Shown: piece by piece, positions 26,895-34,430 of the stretch
Layout of the letters: the number at the start of each line of letters is the position of its first letter
Numbering within the stretch: position 1 is the stretch's first letter
DNA from: Vibrio scophthalmi LMG 19158
Lineage (GTDB): Bacteria; Pseudomonadota; Gammaproteobacteria; Enterobacterales; Vibrionaceae
Direction of reading: 5' to 3'
Length of the DNA: 64,000 nt
Assembly: GCF_000222585.1 (NCBI RefSeq)
Contig: NZ_AFWE01000112.1
Location: 62,001 to 126,000 of the forward strand
Made by a program: the position numbers and the translations under genes
The notes under the pieces: model-generated
What the model saw: the letters and a program-made list of their open reading frames with translations, nothing else
Database searches by the model: none
Told to the model about the DNA's origin: nothing

Positions 26895-26956
26895 AGTAAA
26901 CGCTACCATTCTTTACTCTCTTTCATACCAGTATGGGGTACTCATGTGAAAGAGAG

Positions 26957-26982
26957 TGAAGGCTGATGCCTTTGGTTTTTTA
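26957..26982 (+). terminator. Candidate attenuator/terminator between the epimerase-like gene and rbsK2
   Basis: AAGGC / GCCTT stem followed by TGGTTTTTT. Just upstream is an 11-bp inverted repeat ACTCTCTTTCA / TGAAAGAGAGT (26915-26925 and 26947-26957). The two share bases and could be alternative structures. Confidence 0.55.
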
Positions 26983-27085
26983 GTGATCCGTATTGAGTGG
27001 AAATCCCACTAGCGCTGAAAAGCCAAAGTCATTTGTTTAAAAAATTATGTTTAAAAAGCGTTCTTTACGAACCAAGGATTACCCA

Positions 27086-28003
27086 ATGAATAAGTTAGTT
27101 GTGCTCGGTAGTGTTAATGCAGACCATGTTCTTCAAGTGCCTTCTTTTCCTCGCCCTGGCGAGACGTTGCATGGTCGCAACTATCAAGTCATTCCCGGCG
27201 GTAAGGGCGCGAACCAAGCGGTCGCTGCAGCGCGCTTAAATGCCGATATTGGTTTTATTGCTTGTGTCGGTGATGATTCGTTTGGTATCAATATTCGTGA
27301 AAGTTTCCGTTTGGATGGGATCAACATCAAAGGCATTAAGATGCAGCCAAACTGCCCGACGGGTATTGCGATGATCCAAGTGTCTGACAGCGGTGAAAAC
27401 AGTATTTGTTTGTCTGCTGAGGCCAATGATTATCTCACGGCTGACGCGATTGAGGATGACTTGGTGACGATTGCAAACGCACAGTATCTATTGATGCAGT
27501 TGGAAACACCGCTAGCAGGTATTGAGCGAGCGGCTCAGGTTGCGAAACAGAACCATACTCAAGTGATCCTAAACCCAGCTCCAGCGCGCGAGCTGCCAGA
27601 TGCGTTGCTACAAAACGTTGACGTAATCACTCCGAATGAAACTGAAGCAGAAGTGTTAACTGGCATTACGGTGCAATGCGATACTTCAGCGCAACAAGCG
27701 GCGGATGCTTTGCATCAAAAAGGCATCGCTACGGTGATGATTACCTTAGGCGCTAAAGGCGTTTGGTTGAGTCAACATGGCGTTGGTCAGTTGATTGAGG
27801 GCTTTAAAGTGCAAGCAACGGACACAACTGCTGCAGGGGACACATTTAATGGTGCATTTGTCACTGGTTTGCTTGAAGAAATGTCTATAGAATCAGCGAT
27901 TAAGTTTGCTCATGCGGCAGCCGCAATCAGCGTCACTCGTTTTGGTGCGCAAACGTCTATTCCGCATCGTGAAGAAGTCGAGGTGTTCCTCGCCCAGCAG
28001 TAA
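27086..28003 (+). CDS. rbsK: Ribokinase (second copy)
   Basis: 305 aa, start with AAGGAT upstream. It has IPGGKGANQAVAAARLN and the C-terminal DTTAAGDTFNGAF: the usual GAGD is AAGD, with the catalytic Asp kept. It is clearly diverged from the copy at 23.5 kb. It is followed 17 bases later by rbsR, so these two form a unit. It may prefer another sugar or be a redundant ribokinase. Confidence 0.93.
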   Translation: MNKLVVLGSVNADHVLQVPSFPRPGETLHGRNYQVIPGGKGANQAVAAARLNADIGFIACVGDDSFGINIRESFRLDGINIKGIKMQPNCPTGIAMIQVSDSGENSICLSAEANDYLTADAIEDDLVTIANAQYLLMQLETPLAGIERAAQVAKQNHTQVILNPAPARELPDALLQNVDVITPNETEAEVLTGITVQCDTSAQQAADALHQKGIATVMITLGAKGVWLSQHGVGQLIEGFKVQATDTTAAGDTFNGAFVTGLLEEMSIESAIKFAHAAAAISVTRFGAQTSIPHREEVEVFLAQQ

Positions 28004-28020
28004 TTTAGGAGTAAGATAGC

Positions 28021-29025
28021 ATGGCAACCATGAAAGATATTGCCAAATTGGCTTGTGTATCCACCTCAACAGTAAGTCATGTTATCAACCAATCTCGCTA
28101 TGTAAGCGAAGAAATTGCTGAGCGGGTGAATCGTGCCGCTCAAGAGCTTAATTATTCTCCTTCAGTGTTGGCGCGCAGTTTAAAGACTAATCGCACTAAA
28201 ACTTTGGGCATGCTGGTCACCACCTCAAGTAACCCCTTTTTTGGTGAAGTGGTGAAAGGCGTGGAACGCAGCTGCTACCAAAAAGGCTACAACTTGATCC
28301 TGTGTAATACCGAAGGGGATCAAGAGCGTATGACGACGTCGATCAGCACCTTGCTGCAAAAACGCGTCGATGGCTTAATTCTCATGTGTTCGTCTCTAGA
28401 AGGGGAGCACATTGAGATTTTCGACAAATATCCTGATGTGCCAGTGGTGGTAATGGATTGGGGCCCGATGCTGTTTGCCAGTGATAAAATTCAAGACAAC
28501 TCTCTACGAGGTGGCTACATCGCCGCCAAATATCTAATTGAATGCGGTCATCATGAAATCGGCTGTATTACCGGGCCATTAAACCGCTATCAAGCGCAAA
28601 TGCGTTATGAAGGCTATAAGCGTGCGTTAAATGAGGAAGGCTTGGAGTTTCATCCGAGCTGGATTATCGAGTCTAACTTCGAGTGTGATGGTGGGTATGA
28701 GGCCTTTAATCGCATGTACCAAAAAGGGCCACTGCCGAGCGCGATTTTTGTTTGTAACGACATGATGGCGATGGGGGTGATCAATGCTGCCAATGAAAAA
28801 GGTATCGCGATTCCTGAAGAGCTTTCGCTCATTGGTTACGATGATATTCAAATTGCCAAATTCATGTCTCCATCATTAACCACGATTCACCAGCCTAAAT
28901 ATCGTTTGGGCCAAGCTGCAGTAGAAACCTTATTACGTAAATTGGATAACAGTTGCGATGAAACGCAAGTGATCCAATTAGAACCGACGCTGGTGGAGCG
29001 CAGTAGCGTTGCTATTCAGTCTTAA
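28021..29025 (+). CDS. rbsR: LacI-family repressor, RbsR-like
   Basis: 334 aa. The HTH is MATMKDIAKLACVSTSTVSHVINQSRYVSEE, with hinge helix SPSVLARSLKTNRTKTLGML, then a ribose-binding-protein-like core ending TTIHQPKYRLGQAAVETLL. It is last in the ribose cluster. The 22-bp palindrome before rbsD is its likely operator; ribose is the likely inducer. Confidence 0.93.
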   Translation: MATMKDIAKLACVSTSTVSHVINQSRYVSEEIAERVNRAAQELNYSPSVLARSLKTNRTKTLGMLVTTSSNPFFGEVVKGVERSCYQKGYNLILCNTEGDQERMTTSISTLLQKRVDGLILMCSSLEGEHIEIFDKYPDVPVVVMDWGPMLFASDKIQDNSLRGGYIAAKYLIECGHHEIGCITGPLNRYQAQMRYEGYKRALNEEGLEFHPSWIIESNFECDGGYEAFNRMYQKGPLPSAIFVCNDMMAMGVINAANEKGIAIPEELSLIGYDDIQIAKFMSPSLTTIHQPKYRLGQAAVETLLRKLDNSCDETQVIQLEPTLVERSSVAIQS

Positions 29026-29532
29026 TCGATGATGGAACACTCTTAACACTCTAATATAACGAGTTATATTGTGATTACATGCGCTCATCTCGCTGGCGAA
29101 CAATAAAACTCGTTTATATCCTTCAATTGGTTTACCGCTATCACCAGTCAGATATTCTTTCGCTTCTCGCTTCTCGCTTCTCGCTTCTCGCTTCTCGCTT
29201 CTCGCTTCTCGCTTCTCGCTTCTCGCTTCTCGCTTCTCGCTTCTCGCTTCTCGCTTCTCGCTTCTCGCTTCTCGCTCTTCTTTTATCTAATCGGATGATT
29301 ATTTGTCTCAGGTGGATTTGTTGATTTTTTTCTCGCCTTATCATGCAAAGAGTTGAGCAAGCACACATTATGGAATCTCGATCACTATTGATGCTGGACG
29401 GGTGATTTAATACTAGTTAAAAAGTTTACCGTCAGAATGAAATAAACCTAACTGAACCAGCTTACGGCCTTGTTTGTGTCATAACTGGGCGGTATAGGTA
29501 TGAATAACAATCAGAATCAACATGGATCGATT
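29026..29532. other. Spacer after rbsR containing a 7-bp minisatellite
   Basis: 507 bp with no credible gene. It holds a short dyad AATATAAC / GTTATATT (29053-29070) and the tandem repeat at 29161-29276. The frames that cross the repeat only encode repeated ASRFSLL or REKREAR and are judged spurious. Confidence 0.7.
29161..29276. repeat. Tandem 7-bp repeat CGCTTCT, about 16 perfect copies
   Basis: Counting by phase from 29161 gives 16 identical CGCTTCT units to 29272 and a partial CGCT. The unit is not a multiple of three. It is an intergenic minisatellite prone to slippage. Confidence 0.95.
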
Positions 29533-30681
29533 ATGAAAAAGACAACTCTCGCAGTGGTATGTGCGTTGGGAACCATCTCAACTTCTTCAATCGCAGCAAC
29601 TCAAATGGCGGATGCGCGCAGTAACGGTATGGGTAACACCGGTGTGGTCTCTGCCGACTATTTGCTTGCCCCTTTCCATAACCCTGCATTGGGAGCACTG
29701 CATCGTGATAACGACGATGTTGGCATTTTGTTCCCAGCTTTTGGCTTAACCGCTCACGACCAAGATGAAACGATTCAGACCATCGATGACGCGCAAGATT
29801 TGTATGACCGTTACGGCGATTTTACTGGTGCAACACCGTCTGACGCTGCAGAGCTAAATAAATTTATGGATGAGCTTGAAGGCAATGCTCCTGTGGCTGT
29901 CACGGCTGGTCTTAATTTCGCCGTGGCTATCCCAACTCGCGCGGTATCGGTGAACTTATTCGGCGGTGGTTACACTGAAGTGATTGCAGCAACTAAGATT
30001 ACCGCGGATAAAGGTGATAGCGCTGACCAAGTGAAACAACGTTATGATGAGTCACAATTCGCCATGGTTGCTTTTGGTGTTACCGAAGTCGGCCTATCTT
30101 TTGCGAAAAGCTTTGAGCTTGGCGGCCAAAATATTGCGTTTGGTATTTCACCAAAATACCAAAATCTACTGACCTATTCACAAGTCGATTTTATCGATAA
30201 CTTTGATCTAGATGATTATGATAAAAGTGAGCGCAGCAAAACAGCGTTTAACGTCGATCTTGGTATGGCTTGGCACTCTGGTCCATTGCGTGCTGGTCTC
30301 GCAATGAAAAACTTATTTTCACAAGAGATTGATACCGAAATAGGCGGTTATACCTACGAGTTAAATCCACAAGCGACAATTGGTTTGGGTTATGCGGGTG
30401 AATACCTTGCTGCAAGTGTTGATTTTGACCTCACCAAACAAAAGCGTTTTAAAGAGTTGAATGATGACACTCAATTCCTTCGCTTTGGTGTCGAGGGAAA
30501 TGCATGGGGTTGGGCACAGCTTCGCGCAGGTTACGAAATGGATCTCGAAGACACGCTTGATGATTCGATTACTGCTGGTATTGGTATTAGCCCATTCGAT
30601 GCTGTGAGCTTCGATATTGCAGGTTCTTACGCGGGCGAAAATCAGTTTGGTGCATCTGCGAATCTGGCCTTCACTTTTTAA
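29533..30681 (+). CDS. Outer-membrane barrel-like protein of the TraF_2 family
   Basis: 382 aa with a Sec signal (MKKTTLAVVCALGTISTSSIA). The mature protein begins with NGMGNTGVVSADYLLAPFHNPAL, the pattern used to assign Vibrio proteins to the TraF-like family named after F-plasmid TraF. Alternating beta strands and a terminal Phe (ASANLAFTF) suggest an outer-membrane beta-barrel related to FadL/OmpP1. There are no transfer genes nearby, so a conjugation role is unsupported. Start chosen at MKKTT; the frame to 29500 is an extension. Confidence 0.78.
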   Translation: MKKTTLAVVCALGTISTSSIAATQMADARSNGMGNTGVVSADYLLAPFHNPALGALHRDNDDVGILFPAFGLTAHDQDETIQTIDDAQDLYDRYGDFTGATPSDAAELNKFMDELEGNAPVAVTAGLNFAVAIPTRAVSVNLFGGGYTEVIAATKITADKGDSADQVKQRYDESQFAMVAFGVTEVGLSFAKSFELGGQNIAFGISPKYQNLLTYSQVDFIDNFDLDDYDKSERSKTAFNVDLGMAWHSGPLRAGLAMKNLFSQEIDTEIGGYTYELNPQATIGLGYAGEYLAASVDFDLTKQKRFKELNDDTQFLRFGVEGNAWGWAQLRAGYEMDLEDTLDDSITAGIGISPFDAVSFDIAGSYAGENQFGASANLAFTF

Positions 30682-31079
30682 TCGGTGGTAACGGTTGAGA
30701 AGTGGTCATCTATAGCGTACTAACGGCGATGTTTATGATGATCGCGTTATAAATAGCCAAGAAACAACTAAAGAGCGGCCTGCGGGTCGCTCTTTTTTAT
30801 ATAAGCGCGAGTGTAAATACGGGTGTTAAATTATTGTTATCAATAAGTGCGATCTTGATCCTTCCTCCAGCAGATAAATTGTCTTACCTTAAATAGAAGC
30901 CCTTAGTGTTGTGGAATTACTTGCCCGTTATTGACACTGAGCAGTTTGTCCCCTCGGATACCCAAATATTGCAACATGTAGAGTGGCTAGATTCATTTTG
31001 ACCGCTCTTCATAGTGATGGATATCCATGGTTGCTATGTGTTTTGCGTATAGCACTTTATGGTTTACACGGAGAGTTCT
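30682..31079. other. Spacer between the TraF-like gene and the TAXI receptor gene
   Basis: 398 bp. It contains the terminator at 30770-30798 and otherwise nothing I can assign. Confidence 0.5.
30770..30798 (+). terminator. Intrinsic terminator after the TraF-like gene
   Basis: AAAGAGCG / CGCTCTTT stem, 10-base loop, then T residues. Confidence 0.85.
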
Positions 31080-32084
31080 ATGAAGTCGAATCGATTAGTT
31101 CAAGCCCTTACAATTGCCGCCGCGTGTATAGGTTTTACCACTCAAGCATCTGCGCAAGATCGTAGTTACATTCTTGCAACGGCATCGACAGGGGGAACTT
31201 ACTATCCCGTTGGTGTTGCGCTGGCCACACTGAGTAAGGTGAAATTAGCACCGAAATATCATTTCTCTCTATCGGCGATCAGCTCCGCTGGCTCGGGTGA
31301 AAACGTCAAGCTTCTCAATGAAAATGAAGCGCAATTCGCCATTTTACAAGGTCTGTATGGTGCTTGGGCTTGGAATGGTGAAGGACCTTATAAAAGCCGA
31401 CAAGAAGAGTTACGTTCAGTCTCGATGCTGTGGCAGAACGTGGAGCATTTTATCGTACGCAGTGATTTAGCTAAGACGGGGACCGTTGCCGATCTGAATA
31501 ATCTGCAAGATGAGAAGTTCTCCATCGGTAAAAAAAACTCAGGTACAGAAAATTCAGGTCGTCAGATCATGAAGGGGCTCGGGATTGATGCCGATGGGTT
31601 CAACCTCGCCCATATGGGTTATGGTGGCAGTGCTAGTGCGTTACAAAACGGCACGATTAAGGGCATGAATACCCCAGCTGGTGTTCCAGTTGGCGCCGTC
31701 ACACAGGCTTTTGCTGCCTTAGGCGAAGATATTCAAATCTTATCGTTTACCGATGAACAAATTAAGCAAGCCAACGGCGATTATAATTTGTGGACCAAGT
31801 ATGAAATTCCTGCGGGCACGTATCCAAGTGTTGAAGAAACCATTACCACAATTGCTCAACCGAACTTTCTTGCGGTGATAGATGATGTCTCTGAGCAGGA
31901 TGTTTACGAGTTAACTAAAGCGATTTATGAAAACTTGGCGTTTTTACAAGGTATTCATAAAGCGACTAAAGCCATGGCGTTAGAAAAGGCGATTGCTGGG
32001 CTACCTGTCCCGCTTCATCCTGGCGCGGCAAGATACTATCAAGAGATGGGCATTGAAGTGCCCGATTCATTGATCCTTAAATAG
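31080..32084 (+). CDS. TAXI-family TRAP transporter solute receptor
   Basis: 334 aa, signal peptide MKSNRLVQALTIAAACIGFTTQASA. The mature N-terminus YILATASTGGTYYPVGVALATL and the SAGSGENVKLLNENEAQFAILQ and GKKNSGTENSGRQIMKG stretches are typical of TAXI receptors. GGAGAG precedes the ATG. It captures a carboxylate ligand (glutamate or a dicarboxylate in studied cases) in the periplasm and feeds the fused permease encoded ~110 bp downstream. Confidence 0.93.
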   Translation: MKSNRLVQALTIAAACIGFTTQASAQDRSYILATASTGGTYYPVGVALATLSKVKLAPKYHFSLSAISSAGSGENVKLLNENEAQFAILQGLYGAWAWNGEGPYKSRQEELRSVSMLWQNVEHFIVRSDLAKTGTVADLNNLQDEKFSIGKKNSGTENSGRQIMKGLGIDADGFNLAHMGYGGSASALQNGTIKGMNTPAGVPVGAVTQAFAALGEDIQILSFTDEQIKQANGDYNLWTKYEIPAGTYPSVEETITTIAQPNFLAVIDDVSEQDVYELTKAIYENLAFLQGIHKATKAMALEKAIAGLPVPLHPGAARYYQEMGIEVPDSLILK

Positions 32085-32196
32085 TCTTTACCGACAAGTC
32101 AGCATTATCAGAAAGCTTGAATATAAGTTAGCAATCCCGCCTCAACTCAGTTAAACGAGTTGCGGCGGTTTGTCTCTCATTGGACATGGAGTAGTT

Positions 32197-34311
32197 ATGA
32201 GTGACACCCAACAAGCATCATTGAGTCAGTTTGAACTGGCAACACGTAGCAACCTCAAATGGTTAAGTGTCACCATCACCGTCTGGTGTGTATTACTTTC
32301 TCTTTTGCACATCTGGTTCAATACGTTTGCAACGCTTTCAGAGCTGTGGATTTCCGTTACGCACTTTGCGGGCTTTGCGGTTATCTGTGCTTTGCTCTAT
32401 CCACCTCATCGCTCTCTTACGAATAGTCGTTGGGCTTTAGGCCTCGATATTTGTTTAGCGCTGGGTGCTATTGCGTGCCTTATCTATTTACCTTTGGCGG
32501 AAGATGCATTGTATCAACGTGGCGTCAAGTTTGTGACCGCCGATTGGGTATTTGCCATACTCGCGATAGTGATCGTCACCGAGTTAATTCGCCGCACCAT
32601 GGGGTGGTTTATACCTATTCTGATTATCGTTTGCTTAAGCTACGTGGTGTGGTGGGGGAAATGGGCAACGGGTATCTTCCATTTCCCTGGTTTGAGCTTG
32701 GAAACGTTACTCTATCGAAGCTTCTATTCATCCGAAGGGATGTTTGGCCCCATTGCACGCATCAGTTGGAGCTTTGTGTTTATGTTTATCCTCTTTGGTG
32801 CGTTTCTCGTTCGCTCTGGAATGGGAGATTACATTATCAATGTTGCCCGTGCCGCGGCAGGAAAAGTAATTGGCGGCCCAGGGTTTATCGCTGTGATTGG
32901 CAGTGGTTTGATGGGGTCAGTTTCTGGCTCTAGTGTCGCGAATACTGTTTCTACCGGTGTGATCAGTATTCCTTTGATGCGTAAAGCGGGTTTCCCGGCG
33001 CGTTTTGCTGCCGGGGTCGAGGCCGCTGCTTCCACGGGAGGGCAGCTAATGCCACCTGTGATGGGCGCGGGCGCGTTTATCATGGCCTCTTATACTCAAA
33101 TTCCATATGTCGATATCATTGCCGTTTCATTTATGCCTGCGCTGATCTATTTCTTGTCCGTTGCTTTTTTTGTACGTATTGAAGCCAAACGAACCGGGGT
33201 GCAGAAGATCACTGCCTCAGAACACTCATTGACACAAGTTTTGCTCTCCGGTTGGCATAACCTTATCCCGCTCGCTGTATTGGTTTCCCTGCTTATTCAT
33301 GGGTTTACACCAACCTATGCGGCGGGTTTGTCGATCATATCAGTGGTTGTGGCGAGTTGGTTTTCGAAAGATTACAAGATGGGAGTGAGTGAGATTGTTG
33401 AGGCGCTTGCATTAGGCGCTCGCAACATGGCGACAACGGCAGTATTGCTGGTGGGTATTGGTTTAGTGGTGAATGTGATTAGTACGACGGGGATCGGCAA
33501 CACATTTTCATTGATGATCGATAGTTGGGCGCAAGGGGATTTGTTGCTCATGATCGGCTTGATTGCGTTGGCCTCGTTAGTGTTGGGCATGGGACTGCCC
33601 GTTACGGCGGCTTATATTGTGCTGGGCACTTTATCTGCTCCGGCATTGTATAAATTGCTGGCGGAGCGTCAGTTGATTGAACTGCTAATATTGGGTGAGC
33701 TACCAGAACAAGCCAAAGCGATCTTTATGTTAGCAGCGCCTGATAAACTCTCTTTACTTGATGCGCCAATGTCGGCGGAGCAAGCGAAGCAATTATTAAC
33801 CTTAGTGCCTGCGGATTTTATGGCAACGTTACTTGAACAGAGCTTAGGTATTGAAACGGTGGCGCTTGCGTTATTGTCTGCTCACTTGATCATTTTTTGG
33901 TTATCACAAGACAGTAATGTCACGCCACCAGTGTGTTTAACCGCTTTCGCTGCGGCAACGATAGCGAAAACTCCGCCGATGCGCACCGGGTTAACGGCAT
34001 GGAAAATTGCAAAAGGTCTTTATTTAGTTCCACTTTTGATTGCCTATAACGGCTTAGTGAGTTGGTCTCTAATGGAGGTTTTGCAAGTTGGTGTGTTTGC
34101 GATTTTTGGAACCTATGCACTGATCGCGGCAATAGAAGGGTATTTAGAAGGGCCTTTAATATGGTGGCTTCGGATCGGTATGACGGTGATAGGGGGAGTC
34201 TTGATTTGGCCTGATATCGCGATGGCGGTTAGGTTAAGTGCTTCGGTGTTATTTATTCTGGCTTTTGTTTACAGCGCGCGGATTCAAACGGCAGTGATGA
34301 AAGAAGCTTAG
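32197..34311 (+). CDS. TRAP transporter permease, fused DctQ-DctM type
   Basis: 704 aa. An N-terminal four-helix DctQ-like part (about 1-150) is fused to a twelve-helix DctM part with GPIARISWSFVFMFILFGAF, GSGLMGSVSGSSVANTVSTG and GGQLMPPVMGAGAF. The LGMGLPVTAAYIVLGTLSAPALY loop is separated from SQDSNVTPPVCLTAFAAA by about 80 residues that include a hydrophilic, helical segment (ELPEQAKAIFM, DAPMSAEQAKQLL); many relatives are shorter here. GGAG precedes the ATG. It partners the TAXI receptor. Confidence 0.92.
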   Translation: MSDTQQASLSQFELATRSNLKWLSVTITVWCVLLSLLHIWFNTFATLSELWISVTHFAGFAVICALLYPPHRSLTNSRWALGLDICLALGAIACLIYLPLAEDALYQRGVKFVTADWVFAILAIVIVTELIRRTMGWFIPILIIVCLSYVVWWGKWATGIFHFPGLSLETLLYRSFYSSEGMFGPIARISWSFVFMFILFGAFLVRSGMGDYIINVARAAAGKVIGGPGFIAVIGSGLMGSVSGSSVANTVSTGVISIPLMRKAGFPARFAAGVEAAASTGGQLMPPVMGAGAFIMASYTQIPYVDIIAVSFMPALIYFLSVAFFVRIEAKRTGVQKITASEHSLTQVLLSGWHNLIPLAVLVSLLIHGFTPTYAAGLSIISVVVASWFSKDYKMGVSEIVEALALGARNMATTAVLLVGIGLVVNVISTTGIGNTFSLMIDSWAQGDLLLMIGLIALASLVLGMGLPVTAAYIVLGTLSAPALYKLLAERQLIELLILGELPEQAKAIFMLAAPDKLSLLDAPMSAEQAKQLLTLVPADFMATLLEQSLGIETVALALLSAHLIIFWLSQDSNVTPPVCLTAFAAATIAKTPPMRTGLTAWKIAKGLYLVPLLIAYNGLVSWSLMEVLQVGVFAIFGTYALIAAIEGYLEGPLIWWLRIGMTVIGGVLIWPDIAMAVRLSASVLFILAFVYSARIQTAVMKEA

Positions 34312-34388
34312 AGAATAGAGAATAGAATGACCCCTTTGGAATGACCCCAATAAAGTAGACATTCAATATTGGAATTGTCGGGATAGAA

Positions 34389-34420
34389 ATAAAAAAAACC
34401 GGCGATAAACGCCGGTTTTC
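34389..34420. terminator. Bidirectional intrinsic terminator between TRAP permease and deaD
   Basis: AAAACCGGCG / CGCCGGTTTT (10 bp, loop ATAAA) with eight A on the left flank; strong for deaD on the minus strand and usable for the plus-strand gene. Confidence 0.88.
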
Positions 34421-34430
34421 TAATGACTAA

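Noticed and set aside
29161-29276. CRISPR array
   Set aside because: The unit is 7 bp with no spacers; it is a simple tandem repeat.
29079-29368. Open frames across the 7-bp repeat on both strands
   Set aside because: They encode only repeated ASRFSLL or REKREAR words, have no Shine-Dalgarno and exist because the repeat lacks stops.
29533-30681. Conjugation function suggested by the TraF family name
   Set aside because: No transfer genes, relaxase or oriT are near; the sequence looks like an outer-membrane barrel.
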